Shown piece after piece: positions 1 to 11,202 of a DNA stretch of 64,000 bases. The notes beneath the pieces were generated by a model, which worked only from the letters and a program-made list of their open reading frames with translations, was not told the DNA's origin and ran no database searches. Positions within the stretch are counted from its first letter, which is position 1, and every line of letters starts with the position of its first letter. This DNA comes from Lingula anatina (Eukaryota; Brachiopoda; Lingulata; Lingulida; Lingulidae), in contig NW_019775973.1 in assembly GCF_001039355.2 (NCBI RefSeq), positions 86,131 through 150,130 on the forward strand. The letters are read 5' to 3'. The translations under genes and the position numbers were made by a program.

Positions 1-191
1 GAACCACGATGTTGACCATACCAGAAGTCGGCCGGTATAACGAAACTGAGGGTGCATGTAACAGAAATTCCGCCCTCCATTTTGTTATAATGGTTAGGGT
101 TAGCCTTACCTACATGTACATGTAAGTGGGTCAAAGTCTAGGGTGAAGCTTACGTTTAAAGAAATGAATGGGAAGCGGACACTTTATCATG

Positions 192-273
<82 letters not shown>

Positions 274-904
274 CACACCAGCATTTCAAATTCATGTCAT
301 TGTGTACAGATCTGTCCAGAAGAAAAAATATTCATTGCTAAACTGGGACAGAGGAAAGCTGTTTGATACATGTACTAGTAAGCGCGGGGAATCTTAAAAA
401 GTAAAATACTCCATGTGCGGCCATGAAAATGTTATTGAAAAATGCATTTGAAATCGTAGAAAGGTTAAGATTAGGCCATGCATATGATAGTCCTTCACTT
501 ATATCTTACAACATATCTTGATAAAACTCATTTCTTGTTCACCCTCACGTCTCCATGTACCTACAGCTTAAAATTTTCCAAATGACGTCAAGATGACGTC
601 ACAACATCACGTCACGATTCACAAGGTTAGACAACACAGTTGTAATATCCATAACCCTTAATTGAGTTAGTCAAACCCGAGGCGAGGTGGGAGGGTGGGG
701 GGGATAGGAGTACAAGGGGGACTCGGGGGTTCGACATAACCGTCTATATAGGTCGTCAAATGTCTTTTCTGACTTAAAAATAAGATCAGTCATTAGAATA
801 CTACGATACACTTAATTAAGCAAAGGCTTAATTGCTGGGTTTCCTTTGCAATACTTCGTTTCAGTGGATGTAAGGCTAAGGTGATGGGTATAACAAAGAG
901 TAGC
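1..904. other. Non-coding flank with microsatellite
   Basis: No gene is supported here. The stretch holds a long CT microsatellite (about 194-269), GC-poor unique DNA and a G-rich patch near 685-730. The only long reading frame is the translated dinucleotide repeat. Confidence 0.7.
194..269. repeat. (CT)n microsatellite
   Basis: About 38 uninterrupted CT units are visible directly. The Leu-Ser run it encodes on the plus strand is an artefact of the repeat. Confidence 0.98.
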
Positions 905-1048
905 ATTGTTTTTAAGGATAATATAATAGTGCACACATATTTATATTGAATTCCTTCTTATGTGAAGCACTTGAGCCCTGGTCAAGAGCCAATATGGAGA
1001 CGTGTAATATCACTATATGACTATTTTGGCAAAGGTCACTGAGTAAAG

Positions 1049-1182
1049 CAGGGGGCGGATCCAGGATTATTTGAAGCGATGCCCGAACCCCACACCAAGG
1101 GGGCGATGGTCGGCTTCGCATCAGAGGTCTGTCGTTCCCCTCCGGACCCCCACCCTTCAAATAATCATGGATCCGCCCCTGA
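1049..1182. mobile_element. Short TIR element, GGGGCGGATCC ends
   Basis: The left end (about 1049-1077, AGGGGGCGGATCCAGG followed by ATTATTTGAAG) is the inverted complement of the right end (about 1153-1182). The arms are roughly 28 bp and the whole is about 134 bp, as in a non-autonomous DNA transposon (MITE). A related element with the same outermost bases lies at 3250-3413. No transposase is present and I see no convincing target-site duplication. Confidence 0.7.
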
Positions 1183-1466
1183 GCTCGACCTCCTCCTCTC
1201 TCTTCCCCTGGGTTAACGATTTTTCACGAGGACTTCTCCCTGTCAGTACTGAGGTCTGGCTGATTAAATGTTCATGTTTACGTGCTGTTTGAGTTCCGCA
1301 ATCAATATCAATAGCAAGCTATATTGTTAAGGCTGTGCGTTTTTCACTTTCATGAAGAGTCGCTTGAGGTTTGCTTGTCACGTGCATGAACGACTGCATG
1401 CTGGCCTGGTTAGGTTAAGGTAAGGCTCTGACATACTTAGCGTTAAGAGAAGCGTATGGGTATCTT

Positions 1467-1684
1467 AGATTGCATTCTCATAGATTTAGATCGACCCATC
1501 TAGATCGAACTAACTCCCTGGGAGTTCACGCTAAATTGCTGTCATCCGAGCGCGCACTGTAGTTAATTACCCCCTTACAGCTTTTAGTGGGCGGGACAGG
1601 CATTTAAGCCGGCTAAGCTGACAGTAATCTAGTGAGACTCCCCTCAGGGATAGATCGATCTAAAATCTGTGGGAATGGGGTCTT
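1467..1684. mobile_element. GATCGAT-ended dispersed element, copy 1
   Basis: A block of about 215 bp with inverted AGATCGATCTA-type ends and internal motifs (CCCTGGGAGTTCACGC, TTAATTACCCCCTTACAGC, ACAGTAATCTAGTGAGACTCCCC). It recurs almost unchanged at 28107-28322, inside the 442-aa membrane-protein gene. More diverged relatives are at 12262-12570, 17355-17576 and 53480-53740. It reads as a MITE family. Confidence 0.75.
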
Positions 1685-1772
1685 AGTTACATCGATATTC
1701 GCTCATCTTTAATTGTATGTAATCATCCTGATTCCAGCGTATTCAAATGAAGATATATAAGCAGCGCATGAA

Positions 1773-2012
1773 ATATACTGACAATAAATGAAAACGCATC
1801 AGAAAACTTTCTTGTACTTTTTTTTTACCGAGAATCGATTTCAACCATATAAACGAGAAGAAATGCACTTGTTTGGTCATAAGAGAGTCACCTTGTTTGA
1901 CTGAATAATGGGTCATATTTCACACGAAAACTGTTATTTTCTTAATGTTCCAAAGGAACTTAAAATATTATTTGATAAATAAATGATGCGTTTTCATTGA
2001 TTGTCAGTATAT
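1773..2012. mobile_element. 240-bp TIR element in flank copy A
   Basis: The first 29 bases (1773-1801) and the last 29 (1984-2012) are inverted complements with one mismatch; the core is ACTGACAATMAATGAAAACG. The interior is AT-rich and has no coding content. It sits in the middle of flank copy A and is absent from the matching place in copy B near 4265, so it was inserted after the duplication. Confidence 0.8.
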
Positions 2013-2745
2013 TTTTTGAATAGGTTCAAAACAATTTGTCTCCCTTCGAGCATACGAACGTAAACCAAAGTTTGCCTGCGTACTGGAGACGTATACGACG
2101 TAAGCCTAACGAACCCCTTGCGCCTGTGTGCATATTGGCAATTTTTCTCATACGTTAGTGCCATGCGCTAGGTGTGGCAAAGCCTTTACTCTTCTGTTTT
2201 GTGGCTACGAGGTTCTCCGCTCAGACGACTCTCTAAATAATAGCAAGTCTACTGGGGGGGGGGGGGGAGGGGGGAGTGGATAAATCCAAGTTTTTTGATG
2301 GTTTATAAAAATAAAAGAGATCTCTAACCTGCACAAAACCACCAACCTGGTTATCGGACAAATAAAAGGGAAAGCGGTCATCGAAGTAAATTACTATTGT
2401 ATTGTTTGTACATTTTAAGCTGGCTGTCTACATTTATCGCCGTTTTCACGTAGGATGCCGTAGGTTGCTCAGGTGGCGCAGAAGGGAGGCATGAAAGTTG
2501 CTTAAGCCCTTAAAATGAGGATACAGCGTCACTTGTAAAGCACTGCACTTAAACTTAATTTTAAACTCAATATTCAATAGAACTCCTGAAAGTTATATCA
2601 CTAGAGAAAAAGGACTACTTCCAAACCTTTATGCAACAAATCAAATCAACTTTATTTAAAGTATGTTCTTATACCATCCTGGCTTCATAATATACATGTA
2701 GTATCGCCATTCAGGTTCTCGAGTCAGTCTCTCCGTCGTATTTCA

Positions 2746-2759
2746 CCGCTAGATGGCGC
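2746..2759 (+). promoter_or_regulatory. CTCF-core-like motif
   Basis: CCGCTAGATGGCGC matches the animal CTCF core (CCASYAGRKGGCRS) at all but one position. It lies between the two copies of the duplicated flank, about 1.7 kb upstream of gene 1. Function is inferred from the motif alone. Confidence 0.35.
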
Positions 2760-3249
2760 GCTCACAGTGGGCTGTCTTGGAGGCGCTACTGATATAAATC
2801 TATCAAAAGTTGCTTTGGGTCAGATGTCCTGTCTGGAACAGGGAGACGTTGCCACACAGGTAAGGTGCTGGGAATAGCAAACATGGCGTTGTTTTAAGTA
2901 TAACTTAAAATATATATCAAATTCTCTCTTTTGTGAAACACTTGAACCCAAGACAAGATCCAGTGGAGACGCCCAATACAACTTCGACTTTTTTGGCAAA
3001 GGTCGTTGTGCGGAGTGCACTTCTTTAAAACTTAGGACGGTCTGGTTTAAAATTCATCACCCTGTCATGGGGAGCGGGGCGGGGGCGAGCTCCGTCACAC
3101 TAAAAAGGGCGTGGCTTTGAATCTGCCACAATGTCAGGTAAGAGAGGCGCATGGGGGGATGGGGGTGGGTGAGAACCAGAAGCATCTGTACCGGGGTTAG
3201 CATAACGAATTGATCGAGGATTACTATCTTTCAGAACTCAGGTCGTAGC

Positions 3250-3413
3250 CAGGGGCGGATTTAGGTCGTCTTCTGGGTCTTCTGGAAGACGGTCAGACTT
3301 TTAAGTTTACATTGACAGGTATCTATTTTTTCTGTCGGAAGACGGTCAAAATGGAGGATGGTAATAAAGATAATTTGGAAGACTGTCAGAAAATATCTCT
3401 GGATCCGCCCCTG
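3250..3413. mobile_element. 164-bp TIR element, CAGGGGCGGAT ends
   Basis: It starts CAGGGGCGGATTTAGG and ends CTGGATCCGCCCCTG, with internal repeats of a GAAGACGGTC word in both orientations. The flanks TCGTAGCC and GGGTAGCC agree at 6 of 8 positions, which would fit an 8-bp hAT-type target-site duplication. It is non-autonomous. Confidence 0.7.
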
Positions 3414-3739
3414 GGTAGCCATGTCTACTAACTGTTGGAGTGCTTGAATCAATATAAATATCAATAGCAAGCTATTGTTAAGCCGTGTTTTAAACAAAGT
3501 CACTGACTTTATTTGCTTCAGTCGCTTTGGCTTTATTTGCTTGTCACGTACCTGAATTGCAACAGGTCGGATAACATATAGGTAAGGCTCTGTTGTACCT
3601 AGCGTAAAGCGGAACGTTTGAATATCGTATATGATATCGATTACGGGAACAACTTTAACCGTACGAAACCCTGTTTCTGTGACAAAGTTGTTATCCCTAT
3701 CTTTTGCCATTACGCGAGGTACATGTAGTAAACACAACT

Positions 3740-3983
3740 CTACACACACTGGACAATAGAAGTGTCACCCATACTGAACCAACACTTTGGGGGAGATAAA
3801 TGACTGTGGAATGATATGCTCCTGGTATCATTTTATTAACATCAAATTTCGCAAAAAGACCAACAATACAATTCCATGGTACAGCGGTTTTATACTCATT
3901 AGTCACATTATAAGTAGACCATGCATTATAACTTTGATTGCTCTGATTCAGGGGGTGACACTTCTATTGTCCAGTGTGTGTAG
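3740..3983. mobile_element. 244-bp element with perfect 31-bp TIRs
   Basis: Bases 3740-3770 and 3953-3983 are exact inverted complements (CACACACTGGACAATAGAAG followed by TGTCACCC, with a CTA/TAG cap). Reading the termini as starting at CACACACTGG leaves TA on both sides, the target site of Tc1/mariner elements. The perfect arms suggest a young insertion. The interior has no transposase. Confidence 0.85.
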
Positions 3984-4442
3984 TATTCTTTCGTGTTATT
4001 CATTAACTACTTTCCAGATGGTTACCGCGCCGCTTTCTTTCCATTTCTATCTCTACCTTATGCAGTCTAGTCTCCAGCGGCCTTCTCCCCTTTTCATTAC
4101 ACACAGTTTTAAGTGTCATAAGAATATGCCGATCAACTCAGTTACCCTACAAAACACTCCCCGCTCTTTATTCGCTCATGGCTGTCAATTACAAACATTA
4201 CATTTCCAGCATATGAAAATGAAGGTACTAGTATGAACATGTGTATAAGCATGCAGCGCATGAAATTGTTTTTGGGTGTGATCAAAACATCCTACGGGTG
4301 TACAAACGTACAGCAACTTTTGCCTGCGTACTCGAGAATTATACGACCTAAGTCTAACGAATTAAACGAATTAAATATTATATATTTTCTTAGATTTCAG
4401 ATTTAAGGGTTTGGGTTCGCAGATGATCATTTACAACAGGTA

Positions 4443-5768
4443 ATGAGGACAAATAAAAGAGTCAAATACGTATTTCTGTCTGTCATTGTGATTGGCTGTT
4501 TGTGGCAGTTTTTCTGGATGAACAAAAACATTTTCATAAACTATAGTAACAGGAGAAAAAACATTGGCGTCGAGAAATCCATTCAACAAAATTCGCAAAG
4601 ACCATCTTGGAAAGAAGCCGACGATGCCGACTTGCCCGAGTCCATACATTTTCAATTTGAGGTTAGGTATGCAGTTTTACAAACAAGAGATTACAAACAG
4701 ACAATAGGGAAGCGATTTGTGTATCTTATTCAGGGACCGACAAAAGGGTCCATTGAAGGATTGGTAGAAACCAATGAACGTGACGTCATTTGGCTGACGT
4801 TTGCAGATAAGTCAGGTGATATTTACTCACCGGGGACATCCCACAATTCTGGGAGAAATGTACTTCTTAATCATGCGGTGAACTTAGCGGCCCAAATGAA
4901 AGACGGCGGATATCTGTACTATATATTCATGGACGATGACTTGGAACTTTCGGTTAGGTCGGATGGGCAGGTCAATTGGAAAGCTTGGCCCAAGATGGCA
5001 TCGGACCCTTATCAGAGGTTTGAGGAGTTTCTTATGTATTACCAACATGCTGTGGGTTACGTACGTTACCGAGACATGACAAGACAGTTTGTCAATAAAA
5101 AACAACCCGTAAACTTGAACTGGGATTTTGATGATTGTTTGAACGCTTTTCACAAGGATACGTTATCGTTTTTGATACCGTACGATTTGCACCTAGACTA
5201 TGAATCCTGGTTTTATGGTGGCTGGATAATTCGCCAGTTGATCTCCATGCTGTATCACAGTTATCGCATGCAGTGTAACTCGTTGTACGTTTCAAATCGT
5301 GTCACAAAGAGAACTGTCTCGAAGGAAAGATACAGACGCTGTTTTGATTACGAGAAACCGCGGGACTACATTTCCTCAGCTTTGCTAACGAAAACAAAAG
5401 CTGTCCAAGCCAAAGCCAACCCATTAATAGCAGCTGTATTGAAAGGAACTTCTACACGCCAAAAACCAGGTACCCTGCAACCGGGTCTTAACATCACGTT
5501 TCCAGGGCAGCCAAAGCTAAAAGGTAACCATTCGTATCTTGTGACGCCGGATTTTATCCTACAACACTGGGACCCTACCCATCCCATGATTAGAAAAAAA
5601 TTAAGTTGGTTACAAAAACCAGAAATACAGAAAATTCTCGGGCTAGATAACCGTCGTCTGCTGCCGTTTACACCTGACACTATGTACTGCTCCGCACCAA
5701 ATATTTTTTCACTGACTATTGGGCAATGGCATCAAATGATGAATATGTTTACTCGAAAATGGTTGTGA
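4443..5768 (+). CDS. Type II membrane glycosyltransferase-like protein, single exon
   Basis: An uninterrupted 441-codon frame. Residues 1-8 are basic (MRTNKRVK), then about 9-25 form a hydrophobic signal anchor, then comes a polar stem. This is the layout of Golgi type II glycosyltransferases. Residues 164-166 are DDD in the context YYIFMDDDLEL, which would serve as the DxD metal and sugar-nucleotide site of a GT-A fold. WDFDDCLNAFHKD (about 228-240) and a second aromatic, acidic region follow. NIT and NHS sequons are in the C-terminal third. I cannot name the family; the glycosyltransferase call is inferred from architecture and the acidic motif. The start follows a good acceptor (TTTTCTTAGATTTCAG, ending at 4400), so an upstream non-coding exon is possible. 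The lack of introns contrasts with every other gene here and could mean retroposition. Confidence 0.7.
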   Translation: MRTNKRVKYVFLSVIVIGCLWQFFWMNKNIFINYSNRRKNIGVEKSIQQNSQRPSWKEADDADLPESIHFQFEVRYAVLQTRDYKQTIGKRFVYLIQGPTKGSIEGLVETNERDVIWLTFADKSGDIYSPGTSHNSGRNVLLNHAVNLAAQMKDGGYLYYIFMDDDLELSVRSDGQVNWKAWPKMASDPYQRFEEFLMYYQHAVGYVRYRDMTRQFVNKKQPVNLNWDFDDCLNAFHKDTLSFLIPYDLHLDYESWFYGGWIIRQLISMLYHSYRMQCNSLYVSNRVTKRTVSKERYRRCFDYEKPRDYISSALLTKTKAVQAKANPLIAAVLKGTSTRQKPGTLQPGLNITFPGQPKLKGNHSYLVTPDFILQHWDPTHPMIRKKLSWLQKPEIQKILGLDNRRLLPFTPDTMYCSAPNIFSLTIGQWHQMMNMFTRKWL

Positions 5769-6102
5769 GACCCTTTTCAGCGTCAAGTGTAATAACTGAC
5801 AAATGTTTTTCTTGTAAAAAAGATTTTTTCATCTTGTGTCATTTTTTACTCATGTTGTTTAATGTTATAATTTGTCATTGATCTATATTATCTAAACATA
5901 CCTATCGATCTGATTCGGTCGAAAAATGCTTATTACTATATGTGATTAAATGAAACCCAGAGCTCCCCAAACACACGCTCCTCTAACACTATTGATTGCC
6001 AAGTTCAACAAAATCCACTCAGACTGTGCCCCACATGACTGTAATAAGATACTTTTGCGCACTATTTGCGACTGACTCGAGTACACATACCTTATCAAAC
6101 TG
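5769..6102. other. Tail-to-tail spacer between gene 1 and DUF885
   Basis: AT-rich DNA with no reading frame of note. It should contain the 3' UTR of the plus-strand gene (an ATTAAA variant signal is near 5944) and ends at the minus-strand polyadenylation signal of the DUF885 gene. Confidence 0.6.
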
Positions 6103-6108
6103 TTTATT
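6103..6108 (-). terminator. Poly(A) signal of DUF885 gene
   Basis: TTTATT on the plus strand reads AATAAA on the minus strand, 40 nt beyond the TAA stop at 6148. It is a canonical hexamer at a suitable distance. Confidence 0.6.
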
Positions 6109-6147
6109 TGTTTAAATATTGAACTCAGTACATGATAGTAGAGGAAA

Positions 6148-6467
6148 TTAACCTTTTGGAGCGGCGAACTGATTGAAAAGATGGCACAGAACTAAAATGG
6201 CAATCGTTGTAGTCCCAACTGAAGTGGTACTGGCGCTGCTGGTCGGTCTGCTCTCCCTGATGTATCTGTCAATAACTGTCTCCAGTATACTCAGGGGCAC
6301 TGGTCCGGTTTTCAGGATTCGGTTGTGGAATTCTTTCAGATCAAAATTCGAGCCTGGAATGGGTATATGGAATATCCGATGTTTAGAGATAGGCCTATGC
6401 AAAATGTGCCGAGAATCTTGAGTATGCGCGTGTGTGTTTGTGTGTGTGTGTAAGTTTGTGTGCGTGC

Positions 6468-6502
<35 letters not shown>

Positions 6503-9500
6503 AGTATATGCTGTTGCAGGCGTATTTTTGTGAACATGCTTGTACTAGTACGTATGTTGGTGGTACGTATATTGGCGTGAGGAACAGCACGTCATAAAAA
6601 ATTAGAAACTCTGTAAAGTATTCTTAAAGATGTACAAACAAATGCTTGAATGATGGTAAGTAATAGTAAAATGGTGTTAGCAACGAGATAAAGGTGTTCA
6701 AGATTTTCTCATGCTTACATAACAAAATAATGCATTTATAAACATTACCACAAGTCACACCCCCCCCCCCCAACNNNNNNNNNNNNNNNNNNNNNNNNNN
6801 NNNNNNNNNNNNNNNNNNNNNNNNNNNNNNNNNNNNNNNNNNNNNNNNNNNNNNNNNNNNNNNNNNNNNNNNNNNNNNNNNNNNNNNNNNNNNNNNNNNN
6901 NNNNNNNNNNNNNNNNNNNNNNNNNNNNNNNNNNNNNNNNNNNNNNNNNNNNNNNNNNNNNNNNNNNNNNNNNNNNNNNNNNNNNNNNNNNNNNNNNNNN
7001 NNNNNNNNNTTTTTTATTTTTTTTTTTTTTTTGTAGACCCATGTCGCTCGTCCACGACTAGCGGACATAAGTTAACCGTACATGCACATCATTATCTTTG
7101 GAAAGGTCGCATTCTCAATTCTCACCTAACGCATCCGATGCCTTCTTCCTCAAGTCTTTTATCTTGAGCTCCCCTATCTTGTATGCGCATGCCTGGCCCG
7201 GCCACGTGATGTATCTGTCCACCTCGATCTTGATGCCGTCTAGGGAATTGGCTGTGTAATTTTCAAACAGCTCTATGGCGTGCTCTCGCGTCCAGCTTAA
7301 AGATAGATTGGAAGAGATGTTATTATGATCGTGTTTTTATAGTTTTCATTTGATGGATGATTTAAGCTGCCTTTTTGATATTATTCATTCATTCAATAAT
7401 AATAATAATAATAGTAATAGCGCTATAACGCTGATAATTACAATATAAATAATATAGATTTTAATTAAAATGTTTAGAAAATTAAAAAATGAAACGTCGT
7501 CAGAGGTATATGTAATATTCTACGTACTTGAAATAATGGAGTCCTGTGTCTGCGACAAGACGGCAGGCTCGGAATATTTCCGAGGAATACCTTCCAAAGC
7601 TGAGAATAGAAACAAGATCAGCTATCACTCAGATAGTCTAAAGCACCCTCGCTGAAATCATCGGTCTTTGTTCATAGGGCAACAGAATATCTCATAACAG
7701 CATGCTTTGAACCGATTTCATATCACCCAGTCCGGGCATTGTAATGTTAATATAGGTCAATTTGGAAAAGAGCAATTTATTTTGTGTTTTCGAATTTTTC
7801 GAGAATAGTGTAGGTCAAGTTTTACTAAGTTAATTAGGTAATATTCCGGTAACGCACAGTTCATATTCTCCGTGGGCACAAAAAGACCATGTGCCTTTGA
7901 CCTTAAAACTCCCAACACATTTTCCTCTCAAGTTGTTGCCCAACAGCGCCAAATATAACCATGCATTGCGTGTCACTTTGTACTATTCTCATAAGAGAAA
8001 TTCCAAACACGTAAATATAATCCTTGTTGCCCTAAAAATAGTTTCAATTAACTAGTCTCGAATGACCTCACGTTGGTCGCCAGCCTCTTTAGGGTTAATT
8101 CAGATGCTAACCATTGTTTGGATGTAGTTTACTTACAGTTCGTAGTTGTTTCTATAGACTCCCATTTCTTCGCCCAAAGCTTCCGCATAGAGTGCCCAGC
8201 CCTGATGGACATAAAATATCCAGACGTTAAAATTTCAACATGCACGACACTTCATGAAAACATGTAAACCGTTTTAAATAGATATTCATTTTATTTATTA
8301 CAAACGCCAATATCTAATATGACTTATGGAGCAAAAAAAAAAAACGTTACTTCATACCATTTAATCCAACTAAGAACATAAACTCCCTCCAATTTGATGA
8401 AGGGATAACTACATCATGACAACACACTTGCTCACAGTTATTGTCTAGTAGGCCATTTGTTGCGGAAACGCAATGCTGTTTGGATTAATAAATCAACCAT
8501 ATTTTATCCCTGATACTACGGTAACCCTATTCAGCACAAGTATGTGATATGATATGGAACATACACGTACACCAATATTATATAGTAAGCAAATTAAATT
8601 TGTTATATTGCATAACATTCACCAATAGATCTTATACTCACCTCAGAATAAGCGGTTTGGAAAGGAAAATTAAATGGGATGGCATAATACTTGGAATACT
8701 CCAGGTTCTTTCGGTAGTCGGGGAGATGTTCAGTGAGTTGGACGCTGGCCTGTGAACAGATTTTATTTCATATTTTATTTAACAATTATTATAAACCACG
8801 TGATGAGCATTAAGACTTACAATCATCAAAAACGAACATTTGAAAATAATTTTGAAGAGTACTTTTAACTTTGATGGACACATAATGATAATTCTTTTTT
8901 TTTTCTAGAAAGAAAAAATAATCATTTCACCACTCTGATTTAACATTATACTTTACCTGATAATGATGGCCCGGCTCGACCTCGTGCAAACTGAGGGCCA
9001 CCATTTCCACCGTTAATCTACATAACAGAAGAAGTGCAGTGTATAAAACGATGCTATCAAATACATTTTACTTAACCAGACATTGATGGGGTGACGTGGG
9101 GTGCAACACTCCCCGTGCCATACCTTGCTGCCGCTTTTGTTTATCTACTTCCATGATTTTCAGAATGTATTTAACTATATTAAAGAGTTCGGCCTATCTA
9201 GGAAACATTCGCATACATCCATTTCGAACTACTTTCTGCAATCGCCGAGTTTGCGGAGGACAAAATTAAGCTGTTAAAAGGGTGACTAATTGCTTTATTA
9301 TGAAACAAAATCGGTTTACTTCGTTTTTGGGTTGTATAGGTTGACCTCAAACACTCCTGGACGGCTGTTGTTTTGCCCTGGGTCGTAATACTGACCCAGT
9401 GGGCCATCATTTGTCATTGCTCTGATCCTGCAATGAAAATGAAAGCCTTGTAGTAGTACCACCGAACGCCCATTAAGACATATCAACATTTTTTATAGTG

Positions 9501-11167
9501 GTCTAATCACAAGTAGTCAAACGTTCTCATATCATTATCGCAAAGTCGACCTTTCATGATGGGCCACCGCAATATTTAGAAATTTTAGAAAAATGCACGA
9601 TCAGTTATTTTGCATTTTTTATTATATTTCATTTATAAAACATTACATTTAGACATATTATTACTTGTATTAAGTGGGACCCAAATTTTGAACCTACTCA
9701 AATGGAATGACTGGAATGTCCTTGAACACCTTAGGTAGATGTTGTGGAATCAACTCTCGTGTTATCACGTTGTACTCAGCGAGAAGCTCGTCCTGCAAAA
9801 CCAATCCACGCAATAAAGATTTTTTTACTATTGTTTTGACGATCATGTATGTATCACTCGTACATCTACGTTGCACAAAGTCGCAAAACACGCTGTGGTT
9901 GGAAATGTTACTGTCTTTTTAAAAAGACAGTATATTTGAGATATTAAAATTTAAAATTATAATTTAAATTTAAAAACAAAAAAAAATGCGAATCAGGCCT
10001 CTATATAATGAAATGCGACATTTCCTGGAAATATCAGCACTTAACTCTAAGTTAACTCTAAGGAACATCATATCCAAAACAGGAGACCAAAACACAATCG
10101 ATAAAGCCATTTTTTTCTTTTTTTGTTTTCAGTTCAATCCTGGATGACGAAAGAAGTGGCAACAAATAAAACTTTAATGAAAAGGCCCGTTGCGTTAAAA
10201 TGTGAAAGGAGTAACCCTAAACAAAAACCGAAAAAGACAAAAACGCATGATGTGTTTTAAGATTTCCTGTCTTACCGAGGTGTTGTAGAAAAACCTAGGG
10301 TCTGTCTTCAGGCTATTCACAAAGTCCCGGATGGAGCCTCTAAATTTTAGATCCGCAAGAATCTGAAATACGCAAGGCATATTGGTAAAGGTTCTGTCGC
10401 ACGAACGTAAGTACTATTCGCTAGGTGTGACAGTACCTCAATTTATCTTAAGAACGTATAACATGCATTGATTATAAAGGCCTACACTCTGAGAGGCAGT
10501 GTCTGAAATAACACAATCGTATCAACGCTCTGTTAGTTACACCCTGAGAGTCCCTGGCTGTCTTTAAACCGCTATCTATGTTTAAAAAAAGCATTGAATC
10601 TCTCGTCTGCGGCCCAGAATCGTCACACATCACTGTCACTTAGGGTTTTGGTCAAAGCATGGACATAGTCAAAGATTAATGAAATATGTACTTGATTAAT
10701 GTTAGATACGCGTAGCTGTTTTCATTTTTTCTTTTTATTTATTATTTGATTCAGTCAATTTATGAGTTCTTTAAAATATATTATTAATTTTTTGGCTTGT
10801 TTGTTTTCGTTATCTATCTTTCTTTCGCTACTTTATTTACTGCAGTTTTACGATTAGTCAAATCGCAAACCAATGACAACCGACCTTATTCATCTCTGCA
10901 GATATCCTTCGAATCTCGCTCCACCCCTTTTCGTGGACTTCTTCAGGGGTCATATCGGTGGTCAGATGCCACTTGAGACACGCCTTGTAATAGTCTGACC
11001 CTCGGTCATAGCTGCTGACCCCGTACCCAGACCTGGTGTTGGGAAGGTACTCCTGAATTTAAAAAGAAAATGGAAACCGGAAGCGGTTATAGGGTAACAG
11101 CAATAAGGGTGGTTCCAAGTACTAGGTTACAGGGGTACGCATGCTCCATATTAGGAATTGTATTTCA

Positions 11168-11202
<35 letters not shown>

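Larger units (their letters stand above)
905..2110. repeat. Diverged tandem duplicate of gene 1 flank, copy A
   Basis: Several blocks recur in the same order and orientation about 2.0-2.5 kb downstream: 905-1045 with 2880-3012, 1300-1475 with 3446-3635, 1745-1775 with 4235-4265, and 2045-2110 with 4290-4360. The blocks are clearly alignable but have many substitutions and indels. Later insertions break the collinearity, including the inverted-repeat elements listed separately. Copy B ends just before the start codon at 4443, but copy A is not followed by a second copy of the reading frame, so only the 5' flank is duplicated. Confidence 0.7.
2880..4360. repeat. Diverged tandem duplicate of gene 1 flank, copy B
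   Basis: The partner of copy A, directly upstream of the reading frame at 4443. It is interrupted by two inverted-repeat elements (3250-3413 and 3740-3983) that have no counterpart at the matching place in copy A. The last matching block (4290-4360) ends about 80 bp before the start codon, so copy B probably contains the live promoter. Confidence 0.7.

Noticed and set aside
143-397. Leu-Ser-repeat reading frame
   Set aside because: It is the translation of a CT microsatellite; there is no coding signal outside the repeat.
3261-3749. 162-codon minus-strand frame
   Set aside because: It runs through a MITE and into the end of another TIR element, with no domain or splice support.
3787-4236. 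149-codon plus-strand frame
   Set aside because: It starts inside the 244-bp TIR element and crosses its right end; the composition is not protein-like and the matching flank copy A has no such frame.
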